Shown: positions 31,595 through 42,884, counted from the first letter of the stretch. The stretch is 64,000 nucleotides of DNA from Ceratotherium simum simum (GCF_000283155.1 NW_004454160.1:5422356-5486355); one strand, 5' to 3'. A program made the numbers and translations. Notes: generated by a model from the letters alone, not told the origin.

Positions 31595-33364
31595 TGGTAT
31601 TTACATAATTTGAAATATATTAGTGTATAAATCATCATTCATTCATGTAATAAATATTTACCAGGGCCCAGTAAATACACATTGTCCAGACTACCCTTGT
31701 CAGGATCCATGGACCCTTTGTAATAATGCCACGGCCCCAGAACGTCTGAAACTCACAAGTAGGAAAGGAAGTCTCAAATTAGGATAATATTCCATATAAA
31801 GTATTTTCAAAGTTAGGAAAAAACTGGAACTCCTTCCCCACCCTGGCTCTGTACTGCAAGCAGACGCTTTCTTTCTGGTGGCTTGATCACTGGTCTGAAA
31901 ATAAAGACTGAGCTGTGGTTTTGTAACAACCTGAGTGAATCATTTTTCTTTGCTCTGCTGCCCGATTATTTGCTGTACCACGAGTTCTGGACAAACAGTT
32001 TGTCTTTAATAGGGACTAATCATGTGTTAATGTAGCCCTTTACAGTTTATAAAGCGTCCTTCATTTTACAGAGCACTTTCATGTATATCTCATTAAACCT
32101 TGAAACAATCCAGGGAGGTTGTTTGCTCCAGGCCCCTTGGAGCAAACATACTTGCAGGGGGTCAGCGCAAATCTGTCACCACCATTGGACAAATGGTTTT
32201 GAGCACAGAACTCATGATGGTTGGGCATTTTCATAAACTTGTATTAAAGATGATGCTCTCATAAATGACATCTTCATAATACAATTCAAAAGATGATCTT
32301 CTTTTATCCATGGCATTAAGGCTTTTTTAATTAGAATTTTAGGTCAATTTCTATTTTGTTCTCTGGAAGTTTTAATTAAGACAGAAAAACTTTAATATCT
32401 CACGTCCTTCATAATATCCTTTAAAAGTTTGGATTTTTCTCTTTTTGAGACCTCTGTTCCCCCAGGGATATTTTAGCAAGAAGAATGTGATTCAAAGATT
32501 TCCAGATGTTACTTTTCAGATGTGTCTCAGCATGCATCTATAAACCATCTGGTAGCAGCAACAGCTGGATTGGGTCCAAGTGTAAATGTTCGTTCAGGTA
32601 AAAGGGTATTAACAGAAGAAATGGAACTGATTAGTGGTTTGTCAACTAAATTTGTGATATTGTTTAATCAGCTGTTGAAATGAGCTCTCAGTAACAAAGA
32701 CAGGCTTTCAAAATTCTATAGTCAGTTTTCCTTCTTGCTCAATGTGGGTATTCCTCACCTGGATATTCCAACCCTGTAGCTAGGTCAGAAATTCTGTTTA
32801 GTCTTGGAGTATACTCTGCTTTATTTGAGTGTTCTGAAGCATCCATGGTGTTGCTTCCACAAATATTAAAAGACCTTTGCATCCCGGTGCCTTTCCAACC
32901 AGCGAAAGAAAGGATTGTCTCTGAAATGCGCTGGGGATGCAGGTGTGGAAACAGTTAGTGGGTCTCTGGGATGCTGGTAAGTGTACATCTTGATCATCCT
33001 ACTTCTGACTCAAGAAACTGCGTAAAGCATAGGCAAGTGGCAGAATTCCCACCTTCTCCCCTAGTTCCTGGAATGAAAGATAATACCCCAAGCCATCTGA
33101 TTCTGGGACCTCCAACAGAGTAGGATCATCTAATTAATTCACCTCCTCTTTTTTTGGAAGTTTTGATAATTATGTCAGGGACTGGGCTAAACTTTTCCTA
33201 GCTATAAACTAAGTTTTAACTCTGCAAATTGACAATAATGAGGATAATTAGTAAAAAGTATTAAAATTAATTAAAAAGTTTTTCAGGGAAAATATTCAAT
33301 CTACATGTATAAAAAGGACTTCCAAGCACCTCAGAAGCAATTGATTTCCTAATTTAAAGATGGT
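31595..33364. other. Unique region, possible conserved non-coding sequence
   Basis: Apart from a weak MIR-like patch at about 32,035-32,115, no repeat is seen in 1.7 kb. The part 32,230-32,700 has few homopolymers. It carries TTTAATTA, TTAATTAAGAC, GATGTGTCTCAGCATG and CAGCAACAGCTGGATTGG, a CAGCTG E-box among homeodomain-type sites. This could be an enhancer-like conserved element, but nothing in a single sequence proves constraint. Confidence 0.3.
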
Positions 33365-33600
33365 AATAATAGCAAGTATTTATTAAGAATTTACTGTGTG
33401 CTAGGTATTTTGCTAATTGATTTATATAGGTTACCTCATTTAATTATCATATTGAACCTATGAGGTTCTCTTATTAATCCTAATTGTATAGATGAGGAAA
33501 CGGAGCTGTAGGGTATAAAGAAACTTGCCCAAGGTCACAGATCTTGTAAATGATAGTTGAAGTGGGAGTTGAACTGAACTAGATTGATCTTAGACCCGAC
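33365..33600 (-). mobile_element. MIR SINE, antisense
   Basis: ATAGCAAGTATTTATTAAGAATTTACTGTGTGCTAGGTATTTTGC, ACCTCATTTAATTATCATATTGAACCTATGAGG, ATAGATGAGGAAACGGAGCTGTAGGG and AAACTTGCCCAAGGTCACAG give the complete antisense MIR order. Confidence 0.85.
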
Positions 33601-33644
33601 ATCCTTAAACACTCAATTATTCAACTATGATACTACTCAATGAT

Positions 33645-35240
33645 TACTATTCATTCATTCATTTAACAGAAACTTATTGAGTCCCAGTTCAATAATGCTT
33701 AATCCCTCAACTTAAGAACTTTGCAGGCAATGATGAGACTGGCAAATAAATCAACAATTAGAAGACAATGATAGATGCGAACAGTAGATATATGCAGAGC
33801 GTGCTATGGGAGCACTAAGGAGGGGAGTTTAAATCAAAATAAAGAAGACTTCTGAGAGCGAAAGTCCGTTATTGAGGAGTATGTGTTGGTTATAGAGAGA
33901 AGAGGGGGAGGGCATAGCAGGAATGTCCAGAGACATGAGGCAGCTAGCCATCTTGGAGTCCACCTGGACTATCTAACTTTATTTCCTGTGTCTCAGAGTT
34001 TTATTCATCCTTAAATCTTGAGAAGAAATGTAAGGGCTTAAGCAGGAAGGCAGAGGATGCAGGTGGAGACAAGATCAGACTGTATGTTAGAGGAAATTAT
34101 TTGGGAGGCATCATGGAGAGTGGATTTGAGAGGGGTCAGACCAGAGCCAGAAGTCTCTGGGGATAATCCAGGTCACATGTGATGAAGATCTGAATTAAAG
34201 CAGTGGCAGTGGGGAGGGGAGTGGATGGGTAGGAGTCGTGATAGAGAGGTGGGATCAGCAGGTCTTGAAGACTAGTTGTATATGGTGGGGAAAGGGCAAG
34301 GAATGGGGTGGTGAGGGTGAGGCGAGTCTAGGAGGACTGCTCATTTCTGGCTGGAGCAGCTGTGTGAAGAGTGGATGACTTTCACAAGACCAACCTCATA
34401 GGGGGAGGAGATTTTGTGGAAAGGTAATGAGTTCAGTTTTGGTCATGGCAGTTTTCAGTTTTGGATGGGGCAGTTAATAAGATAATATTACATAAGGTAC
34501 TTAGAGTAGTATCTGCTACATGGTATATAAGTATTGTTGAATAAAAAGTTAGTTGTCTGGTAGACAATTAGATACCATATATTGTTCTGGAGCTCAGGGC
34601 GGGGTCTGGGCTAGAGACACAGATCTGGGACTTATAAAAGTGGTACTGGCCACCTTGGGCCTCCCTGAGAGTCCCCAAGGGTGCTCTACAGCATGAGCAG
34701 AGCAGAGGGCTGAAGACAAACCTTGAGGCAGAGGAGACTGAGAGGGAACTAACAGAGAGGGATGAGGAAAAACAGGAATAAGTGGTGTTCAGAGGTAAGG
34801 CAGGAGGGGATTGTAAGAAAAAGAGAGTAATTAATGTTATCAAATGACTCACAGAGGCCAGATAAGATATAGACAGAAAATTGTCCATGGGATTTAACAG
34901 TATGTGGTCATCAGCGACCTTAATGAGAACAGTTTTTGTGAAGGGAGTGTGGGCAGCAGTGAGGAATGAATAAAAGGAGACAAAATGGATGCAGATAAGA
35001 TAACTTCCTCCGAGAGTTTAAATGTGGAATAATAGAGAATGAGGGCAAGATTTGGATGTAGGTGTAGGATTGAGGGAGGTTGGTTGGTTTGCGTTTTTAA
35101 GAAAGAAGAATCTTGAGCTTCTTGGCTGAGCGGGGAGAGAGCAAGAGGGGAGACTGATGGAACGTGGAGGCAAAAAGAGATGGGACTCAGAGTTCAGAGG
35201 AGCGATGAGCTATCGATGGCAGAAGAGGACCACAAGAAAG
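33645..35240 (-). mobile_element. Long L2 LINE, antisense
   Basis: About 1.6 kb. It starts with TTCATTCATTCATTTAACAGAAACTTATTGAG (the antisense L2 3' end). It continues through antisense ORF2 reverse-transcriptase text such as GGACTTATAAAAGTGGTACTGG, TCAAATGACTCACAGAGGCCAGATAAGATATAG and GGTCATCAGCGACCTTAATGAGAACAGTTTTTGTGAAGGGAGTG. All frames are interrupted. It is the longest L2 in the window. Confidence 0.7.
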
Positions 35241-35619
35241 GGAGATGGATGCAGGTGAGCAAGTGGTAAGGCTGGAAGAGAAAAGTTGCCTCTTGGACAC
35301 CCAATTCAATGTCTCCTGCTCAGTTCTTATCTCTGTAAAAGCGGCTCAGCCCCAATTCTATTCTAATTCCTCCCTTGAGGAAAATTTCTTCACTTGGTTT
35401 TGTTATACAGGGGTGGGCTGGTTCTCCTCCTCCCTCTCAGAATGAGTCTTTTTGATCTTCTTCTCAGGTGCTTCTTTTTACCTTCCAGCCCTTGAGTGTC
35501 CTTTGAGGATTTATCCTTGGCGATACTTTCCTTTATCTCAACATTCTTTGGACAGTGGCATTTATGGTTTCAGAATCACCTACCACTGGCCAGCTAGTCT
35601 CTCCTCCTGAATCTCGCCT

Positions 35620-36060
35620 CCTCAGGTTATTTCTCCTCTCCAATGATTTTATGCACGGCCCAAGATTGACGCATTTGAAGAGTTCTGATCATGTCCTTCC
35701 CTTCCTCAGAAATCCTTGATGACCAAATCCCAACCCAACCTTCCAACCTACTACTTTTTTTTTTTTTAATTTTATTTATTTATTTTTTTCCCCCAAAGCC
35801 CCAGTAGATAGCTGTCTGTCGTAGCTGCACATCCCTCTAGCTGCTGCACGTGGGACGCGGCCTCAGCATGGCCAGAGAAGCGGCACCTCGGTGCACGCCC
35901 AGGATCCGAACCCGGGCCGCCAGCAGCGGCCAGCAGCGGAGCGCGCGCACTTAACCGCTAAGCCACGGGGCCGGCCCCCAACCTACTTCTTATTACTTGA
36001 AAATATTGCCTGACTCACTTATCAGTACAGGGTTCTTTGTTCCCTCCATCCCCTTGCCTC
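35620..36060 (+). mobile_element. L2 fragment, sense, split by an ERE
   Basis: GAGTTCTGATCATGTCCTTCCCTTCCTCAGAAATCCTTGATGACC is the sense L2 ORF2-end text (the 'cagatcatgtcactcc' region). It is interrupted by the ERE at 35,756-35,977 and continues as AACCTACTTCTTATTACTTG. The stretch before it, 35,241-35,619, is not classified. Confidence 0.5.
35756..35977 (-). mobile_element. ERE SINE, antisense, well preserved
   Basis: The reverse complement reads GGGGCCGGCCCCGTGGCTTAGC...GGTTAAGTGCGCGCGCTCCG, a B-box-like GGGTTCGGATCC, CGGCCTCA/GAGGCCGCGTCCCACG, a CAGCTAGAGGGATGTGCAGC body and TACTGGGGCTTTGGGGG, then an A/T-rich tail. It retains many CpGs, so it is young. Target duplications CCAACCTACT lie at 35,743-35,752 and 35,978-35,987. 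A short CGGCCAGCAG repeat in the head makes it slightly longer than its relatives. Confidence 0.95.
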
Positions 36061-36489
36061 TCAACATCCTCATCCTTAGTGTATTTTAGCATAATAATGT
36101 ATCAAAGTTATGAGAGGCAATCAGTCTGGCAGGAGAGAGTGGTTTGCCCTCCAGGGGCTGCTCTCTGAAGACAGCATAGATCTAGGAGACCAGGGGGCTT
36201 GGCAGCAGAGGTAAAGAAAAGTACAATGAGGTGAAGCTGAGACCCTGGGGCCAAGGAGTAGAACAGCAAGGAGGAAGACCAAAGGGGAAAGCACTCCCAG
36301 GCACCCTTGCTAGATCAGATCAGCTCTAACCCAAGGGGAGCAGCAAAGAAATGTTTGTTCTGACTTCTGGACCCCTGACTGTATCCATAGTAGACAACAT
36401 TTGGGTCCCTTTTGTATGTATTTTCCACCCCTGTGAGTTGTATCAGCAGGGCTAGCCCACCCTCTAGTTACTGAATGGCTCATGTTCTG
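36061..36489. other. No recognised feature
   Basis: Mixed-composition DNA between two L2 pieces. The open frames here are short and show no known motif. Confidence 0.35.
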
Positions 36490-36665
36490 GTACACATCCC
36501 AGGCTTTCCTGTTTCTATGTCTTCGCTCATGCTTTTCCCCTTGCCGGACATCCTTCCCACACATCTCCACATCTGCCAATCCAAGCTAGTCTTCAGGAGC
36601 TAACTCAGATGCCACTTGATGCATGAATATTCCTATCATCTCCCAGGTAGTAGCAATTTCTCCCT
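36490..36665 (+). mobile_element. L2 fragment, sense
   Basis: CACATCCCAGGCTTTCC, CATGCTTTTCCCCTTGCCGGACATCC, CAATCCAAGCTAGTCTTCAGGAGCTAACTCAGATGCCACTTGATGCATGAATATTCCTATCATCTCCC follows the L2 3' UTR text that normally reads '..ccttcaaggcccagctcaaatgccacctcctccatgaagccttcc..'. Confidence 0.6.
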
Positions 36666-36953
36666 TCCCTGAACTTCTAATTTGGTCAAAGTCACCTAGA
36701 GGTCCATTTTTTTCAGAACCAATGGTTATTCCTGAAGAACCAGGAAGGGTCTTTATTCTTCAGCCCTGGAGGAGCAAAGGGAACAGGTGAATGGAAAGAG
36801 AATAGCCAACTGCTCTCTCCCACATAGTTTGATAATCACAAAGGGGAAAATTGTACCTCAGCAATATGGAGGTCTGGCTGGTCACCATCATAGCCCCAGG
36901 ATAAAATTTAGCATTAAAGGAGACAAAAGGTGTGTATATGTGGCAGGCAGGCT

Positions 36954-36974
36954 GGGGGGGGGGGGGGGGGGGGG
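36954..36974 (+). repeat. G21 homopolymer
   Basis: There are twenty-one consecutive G residues followed by AGTTGTGGGGCGGG. Poly-G tracts of this length are rare and unstable. This one could fold into an intramolecular G-quadruplex and is also prone to sequencing or assembly length error. Confidence 0.9.
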
Positions 36975-36994
36975 AGTTGTGGGGCGGGAAGTGG

Positions 36995-37425
36995 TCTGTT
37001 CTCGATTTTTAAAAATTTGAGAGAGATAACAACCAAATGCATCTTTGATTGGGTCCCTATTCCAAGAAAAGTTTCAGGATATCTTTTTGAAATAATAAGG
37101 GAAATTTGACGTGAACTAGGTATGAGATGATATTAAGGGATTGTTAATTTGGTTAGTGTGTACTGTTAATGGGGTTATGTAAAAGAATGTCTTTTTATGG
37201 AAATACCTATTGAAATATTTTGGGATGGAGGGTCATTATGTCTGTAGTAGTTCAGCAAATATTTGTGAGTGTATGTGTATAAACACATATATACATATAT
37301 AATACGTATAATATATAATATGGCAAAATTCTAACTAGCTGGTAGGTTGTTCATTATGCTGTTTTTTAAAATCTTCTGTATGCTTAAAATTTTTCATAAT
37401 AAAAAATTTTAAGTTAAAGAATAAA
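36995..37425 (+). mobile_element. L1 3' UTR-type fragment, sense
   Basis: GAGATGATATTAAGGGATTGTTAATTTGGTTAG, GGGTTATGTAAAAGAATGTC, AAATACCTATTGAAATATTTTGGGATGGAGGGTCATTATGTCTG, a TA-rich microsatellite (37,262-37,325), TGGCAAAATTCTAACTAGCTGG, and an end AAAATTTTTCATAATAAAAAATTTTAAG. This is the order of an older L1M 3' UTR. Subfamily uncertain. Confidence 0.5.
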
Positions 37426-37609
37426 GTTAAGAAGTGACACTAGACTTCTTGGCCAGGTAGAGAGAAGAAACTAGAACTAGGATGGACTGAAGCCACCATC
37501 ATGCCAAGAGAGAATTGGTCTCGAGTTTGGGTGCAAGGCTCCTCACCAGAGGTAATGCTATTTCTTTCACCTTAATGGTGAGAAGGGAAAAAAGAATGGG
37601 GACACCTTC

Positions 37610-37850
37610 ATTCTTTTGTTTAAAAATTCATGTAATATTTATGAAAGCCTATTCTGTCCCAATACATCCACACATGCTAATTTATTTAATTCTCACAATA
37701 ATTTTGTGAGGCAATTTTTGTTCTTATTATTCCCATTGTATAGGCGAGGAAAACGAAGCCCCTAAATTCAGTGATTTTCATTAGATTCTAGGACTAGCAT
37801 ATGGCAGAGTGAGAATGTGATTCCAATTCTGCAGATTCCAAGTCTTATGT
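37610..37850 (-). mobile_element. MIR SINE, antisense
   Basis: ATTTATGAAAGCCTATTCTGTCCC, ATTTAATTCTCACAATAATTTTGTGAGGCAATTTTTG, ATTGTATAGGCGAGGAAAACGAAGCC and GGCAGAGTGAGAATGTGATTCCAATTC follow the antisense MIR plan. Confidence 0.75.
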
Positions 37851-38905
37851 CATTCTAAGAACCTGCGATGTCCTTTCCTGGGTAATAAAGGCCAAACCCC
37901 TCAGGACAGAGCCCTTCAGGCCACAGAGCTGGTCTTGGGGGGATTTGGGAGAAAGCAGAGAGGCCCTTGTTTGAGTTATCCCTAGTATCCTTTGGGTATG
38001 ATACTTTGCAAAAATAGACCATTGGACCAATCTGGAGGACCACAGTGTTTCCTGGTTTTATCCCAACATCTCCTGAAATTGTGGGTTTGCTAACTGCAAT
38101 GTATAGAAATGTTTGATGATCCCCTGTCTAGCCATTGGGTCAGCACACACCACACAGGTACTTCTCTGATTGCACCAAGGGAGTGCTATTGGTGATTTCC
38201 AAAAGTAGCAAGGAAATCCATCTGCAGTTGGGAGTCAGGTTCTCATGAAACAGGGGTTTCTGAATCAGAGCAGACAGTAGACACTCGACCACATCAAGGA
38301 GGAAACAGGCTTTCAGGCAGACGTTGAGTTGCAGCATTGGGCAGTGATGACTGATTAGCCAACCGCAGGGCGAGACACGCTGAGCTCCTCGACTGGAGCA
38401 AAGAGGGAAAGTGAGACTGGAAGGTGAACTGAAGCAGGCAGGGAGGCATGAAGTATCAGGATCTACGAACATCTGGGGATGCTTAATCGGGAGGAAATGT
38501 GGACCTCCCACACAGTAGCACTTTCATGAGCTCTGATTATACACTAGGGTACAGAAAAAAATAACAGAAACTAGCGTGCTGGTAAATAATAACCTTCCTT
38601 GATGCATGAAACCTGCTGCTTTCTCAAATCTTTTCCCTTCACCATGTTTAAAAGGCAAATGATGCCAAGTGTATCAGTGTGACAGGAAGGGAGCTAAGCG
38701 TGTGTCTAAACATTGACAGCTCCTGGGAGGCCCATGACAAATAGGAACAACCTGAGCCACTGACGGGAGTGGTGGCCCCAAGATTCCTCTGGGAAATTTA
38801 CAAAAATGTAACTTAGGTCTTTAAGTCTCAAAACCAGCACATGAGTTGGAAAGGCTGGGTGGGGCTGGAGGGTGAGGGATGAGGGAGCGTAGGGGCAGGA
38901 CCTCA
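37851..38905. other. No recognised feature
   Basis: Just over 1 kb of unique-looking DNA with chance frames on the minus strand (38,140-38,511 is the longest). No domain, exon boundary or repeat is supported. Confidence 0.35.
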
Positions 38906-38980
38906 GCTCACTCACTTGTTCACTCACTCACTTATTTACTCATTTATTTATTCATTCATTCACTCACTCATTCATTGATT
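38906..38980 (+). repeat. (TCAC/TCAT/TTTA)n tetranucleotide repeat
   Basis: Imperfect CTCACTCACTTG...ATTTATTTATTCATTCATTCACTCACTCATTCATT array. It is immediately 5' of a MIR and is the kind of tract that grows from L2/MIR tails. Confidence 0.85.
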
Positions 38981-38994
38981 CTGTATAGTGTTAA

Positions 38995-39130
38995 AAATAT
39001 GTGATCTGGAGTCAGGCACATCTTGATTCAAATCCCAGCCCCATCAGTTGAGAGCTCTATGAACTTGGGCAAGTCACTTAGTCTCAGTAGGCTTCAGTTT
39101 CCTCATCTGATGCATGAGAGTCTCTGCATC
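38995..39130 (+). mobile_element. MIR SINE, sense
   Basis: ATATGTGATCTGGAGTCAGGCACATCTTGATTCAAATCCCAGCCCCATC, TGAACTTGGGCAAGTCACTTAG and GGCTTCAGTTTCCTCATCTGATG. The 5' and core parts are clear, and the 3' end is lost. Confidence 0.85.
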
Positions 39131-39639
39131 ATGGAAATGTCACGAGGAATCAAACGCATAGCCCAGTAATATGATAATACCACCACTGGGGCAGGCACAT
39201 GATGGGTCACCATTTGATATATACTATTATTGTTATTGAGTCTTTTAGTAAATAATGATGAGCTCTGGGCTAGTTGCTGAGGGTGCAAAATGGTAGCTCT
39301 CGGGGCATATTTTTACCCTCCACTTGTGGAATGAGATATAGGCCGCTTCTTCCAGGTCTATGTTCTTCTTCACTTCTATTTCCTTTCCTCCCACTTTCCC
39401 ATGTACAGAAAACCTAATGGATGGAACAAAGGAGAATGGGGGCTCTGTGGTCAGAGGAGATAAGAAAATGTGAACATTCTAGAACCTTCTCTGTGCTTGG
39501 CACACAGCACACACTTGATAGTGAATAAATATTGTATCTCCAGGGGGCCAAGTTCTCAGAAGGAGAATGGAAATTTTTATCCAGTTTTCCTGGTGTTTTG
39601 ATTAAAATGGAGTCACTCATTTGGAATTCAGCAGTCACA
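39131..39639. other. Mostly unclassified, with a short MIR/L2 tail
   Basis: The piece GTGCTTGGCACACAGCACACACTTGATAGTGAATAAATATTG (39,494-39,536) is a sense L2/MIR 3' tail. The remainder shows nothing recognisable. Confidence 0.4.
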
Positions 39640-39800
39640 AACTGGGGGCCAATGGATCGGGTCTGGCCCAGCGGACAAGTTTTCTTTGGCCTACACAGTA
39701 TTTTAAAAATGAGCAAATTTTACATAAAAGCCAAGATTTCTGGCTTCTCCCCCAAAATGAGAAGCTCTTGCAACCCTAGGCCTGCATTCCCATGTGGTAG
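39640..39800 (+). mobile_element. hAT-type DNA transposon fragment (MER58-like)
   Basis: GGGTCTGGCCCAGCGGACAAGTTTTCTTTGGCCTACACAGTATTTTAAAAATGAGC...GCAACCCTAGGCCTGCATTCC resembles a hAT-Charlie MITE ('..ggcccacaagtgttttctttgg..'). A 181-codon frame crosses it (39,532-40,077) but is chance coding over a transposon. Confidence 0.4.
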
Positions 39801-40861
39801 AGAGGGTCTGCCCCCTTCCAGAAGGCTTTCCCTCTCTGTCCCCTCCAGCTGCCACCCGCTATTGTATCACAGCCTCCTGTGGCTAGGGCACGGCCTTTTC
39901 ACACATTTTCTGAGTGAGCCACAATTTCATTGGATCATCTTGGCCAAGCTTCAGGTGATCACAGGTGAGGAGAGTAGAGCCAAGAGGACTCCTGGCACAG
40001 CCCTTTCTCAAACCCACAGTCTTCCCCCTGCACTCCTTCCAGGGCCTCTCTCTTGGGCTTTAAGTCCCGATGACTGATCTTTCTCTTTCCATCCAGATAT
40101 GTTGGCTCCGTGTCAACATCGCCGACACCACCCTTCCTTTATGATGACTCCCCTTCCAGGCAACAAGAAAATGATTGAATGACAATTATTGTGGCATCTG
40201 ATACAAGGGCAATTTCCCTCTGGTTAGCCAACCACAAGATGGAACAGAGCTGCACATTCTCTGCATACCTTCAGCGTGACTGAGAGAGATCCTATAGCGC
40301 CGGCTTTGCTGATTCTGAGATCAGGACGTTTGAAGGTGAAGACAGGAGGGATTGGACATCGCATAGAACAGTGGCTTTCAAGCTCCCGTTGTTCTTTTTA
40401 TTTCCTTTAATCAGTGGCACACTTTTATTTTTTTCCCAAATGAACTCTTGTAAGACCAGAGCTTCCCCCTGGTGGTACATCCTTGGATCCCTGGGGCCCA
40501 AAGATCCTGGATTGAAAAATACTGGTCTAGTCACACTCTTTTACAAATGAGGAAGCAGAGGCCTGGAGAAGGACAGTGGCGTGTCCAAATTCATGGAAGG
40601 AGTAAGTGGCAGTGGACTCAGAGAGGCCTCATTGCAGGTCCCGCCCTTTGCCCTCTGGCATGCTGTCCTCAGTGGCAGCTCCCCAGAGCAGCACTAACAG
40701 CTGGACCCCTGGTGTGTCACTCCAGCTGGGCAGATGCGGTCTTCACTTTATAGCATTCAAGCTGAGCCCCTGTCTGGCTGAGTGACAGGGAATCATAACT
40801 CTGAGTTTCCGGTTTCTGGGTCTGTCCAGCCTCACTACTGCTGTCTCCCTGGAGCAGCCAG
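39801..40861. other. No gene recognised; weak MIR piece
   Basis: At 40,535-40,625 ACAAATGAGGAAGCAGAGGCCTGGAGAAGGACAGTGG is an antisense MIR core. The rest is unclassified. A CTCF-like motif lies at 40,461. Confidence 0.35.
40461..40475 (-). promoter_or_regulatory. CTCF-like motif
   Basis: The reverse strand reads CCACCAGGGGGAAGC, 14 of 15 to CCASYAGRKGGCRSY. It lacks the usual CpG/GGC at the core end. Orientation is opposite to the motif at 18,487, so the two point toward each other. Confidence 0.45.
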
Positions 40862-41330
40862 CCCCCATGCTCCTGCCTCCTGGTATTCACACCCTTGTGT
40901 AGTCCCCGCTCACATTGTGCCAGTTTGGTCTGTGTGACCAATAGAATATGGCAGAAGTGATGGATATCACTTCTGAGATTAAGTTAAAAAAACACAGCAG
41001 CTTGCATTTCTCTCTCTCTCTCATCACTGACTCTGGGGAAGCCATGCTGTGAGCAGCCCTATGAAGAGGCTCACCATGGGGAACAGAAGTCCACTGCCAA
41101 CAGCCACGCGAGGGTGCTTTGAAGCATATCCTGCAGCCCCAGTCCTGTGTTCAGGGACTGCAGCCTGGCTGACAGCTTGACTGAAACTCTCTGAAAGACC
41201 CTGAGCCAGAACCACCCAGCTAAACTGCTCTAATACCTGACTCACAGAAGCTGGAATATAGTAAATGCTTGCTGTTTTAAGCTGCTGAGTTTTGGTGTCA
41301 TTTGTTACACAGCACTAGGTAACCAATACA
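40862..41330 (+). mobile_element. MLT1 (ERVL-MaLR) solo LTR
   Basis: CCTCCTGGTATTCACACCCTTGTGTAGTCCCC, TGACCAATAGAATATGGCAGAAGTGATGGATATCAC, GCCATGCTGTGAGCAGCCCTATGAAGAGGCTC, CCTGAGCCAGAACCACCCAGCTAAACTGC, and an end TTTTAAGCTGCTGAGTTTTGGTGTCATTTGTTACACAGCACTAGGTAACCAATACA. This is a near-complete and comparatively well-preserved MLT1 LTR. Confidence 0.92.
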
Positions 41331-41554
41331 CAGCAGCGGTACAGTGATGTGTGATGAAGGGCATCCTTAGGAAAACTTTAAGATCCAGGCAAAAAACATA
41401 AATGTTTGGGTTCCTATAGCTAAATATCATTCTGAGGACATGAATCAAAAGCCAGAATTAAACAGTGTTTTTTCATCAGATTCAATCAAACCTTTATATA
41501 TATTTATGGGATTTTTTTTGCCTTTTTAAAAAAGAACTACACAGGGAATTATAG

Positions 41555-42193
41555 ATGGAGGGCTTTTTAAAAATTATTATTGAGATAGAATTTATATAAC
41601 AGAAAATTCACCCTTTTAAAGTGTACAATCAGTGGTTTTTATTGTTCTCACTATGGCATGCAACCATCACCTTTATCTAATTCTAGAACATTTTCATCAC
41701 TCCAAAAATATGCCCCTTACTTGTTCCTACGCCCCATCCCCTGGCAACCACTAACCTACTCTCTGTCTCTATGGCTTTGCCTATTCTGGACATTTTGTAT
41801 AAATGGAATCATATAATTCTTGGATCTTCTTGGCCTTTTGTGTCTGGTTTCTTTCACTTAGCATAATGTTTTCAAGGTTCATTCATATCCCAGCATACAT
41901 TAATACTTCATTCCTTTTTGTTGCTGAATAATATTTCATTGCATGGATATACGACACTTTGTTTATCCATTCATCAGCTGATGGAGATTTGGGCTGTTTC
42001 CGCTTTCTGGCTACTCTGACTAATGCTACCATGAACATCGTGTACACGTTTTGCATGAACATATATTTTCAGTTTACTCAGGTATATATCTAGGAGTGAA
42101 ATTGCTGGGTCATATGGTAATTCTATGTTTAACTTTTTGAGGAACTGCCAAACTGTTTTCCACAGTGGCTATACCATTTTACATTCAAGATGG
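41555..42193 (-). mobile_element. L1 3' end, antisense
   Basis: The + strand begins TTATTATTGAGATAGAATTTATATAACAG (the reversed 3' UTR). It continues CCTTTTAAAGTGTACAATCAGTGG, CCCTGGCAACCACTAACCTACTCTC, TGGAATCATATAATTC, TTTCACTTAGCATAATGTTTTCAAGG, TATTTCATTGCATGGATATACGACAC and GAAATTGCTGGGTCATATGGTAATTC. The direction and order match an L1M element that is 5'-truncated within ORF2. Confidence 0.9.
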
Positions 42194-42384
42194 GTATTTT
42201 TAACCTAGCAAACAGTCTAACAACTGAAAAAGAATGAGACATCAAAATATGCATAAAATTGAGACCTAGAGAAATTTACTCCATTATATTTGTGGCTCTG
42301 CTTTTGACTTTTCATCGTTTAGCATGTGCCTTGGCATTGCACAGACTCGGGACTAGTTGTTGTAGTCGAGCCTGCTAGTTGTAC

Positions 42385-42812
42385 CCTGACATCCATTCTT
42401 CCCTTAGTAACTGACCCCTCGATTTTAAGCTGGCACCTCACTGCCCAAAATAAGCGTGATAATTCTCAGCTTTCGCTGCAGCTAGTATGGTGACTGACTG
42501 AGTTCTGGTAAATAATATGTAATCAGAAGTTTGGTATGTGACCTCTAAGAAACGACCTCAAGGGAAGGAGACATGCCTTTCCTCCTCTTCCTCTCTCCTG
42601 CTGCCTGGAGTGCAGATGTAATGGCGAGCTCAGGCTGCTATTTTGGACCAGGAGGTAGAAGTTGTGTGCCAAGGAAAGCAGAGCAAGAAAATAGAAGACA
42701 CCTGGATCCTTAATGTGGCAGAACCCTAAACTAGTCATGGATTGACTACTTCTGAACTTCTTTATGTAAGTGAAAAATAAATTTTTGTCTCATTTAAAGT
42801 ATTGATTTTGGA
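42385..42812 (+). mobile_element. Ancient interspersed repeat, class uncertain
   Basis: ACTGAGTTCTGGTAAATAATATGTAATCAGAAG, TCTCTCCTGCTGCCTGGAGTGCAGATGTAATGGCGAGCTC, ATTTTGGACCAGGAGGTAGAAG, GGCAGAACCC and GTAAGTGAAAAATAAATTTTTGTCTCATTTAAAG follow a common mammalian repeat with a 'ctggaatgtggatgtgatggctggagc' core and an AATAAA-containing end. I recognise the sequence but cannot assign the family name with confidence. Confidence 0.5.
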
Positions 42813-42884
42813 GATTTTGGTTAAATCTAGTTGAACTTAATCCTGAATAACCAAATGCTTAAGGGGTAGTGACCCAGTTAACTC

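Noticed and set aside
39532..40077. 181-codon open frame as a candidate gene
   Set aside because: It runs over a hAT-like transposon fragment and shows no domain or biased composition.
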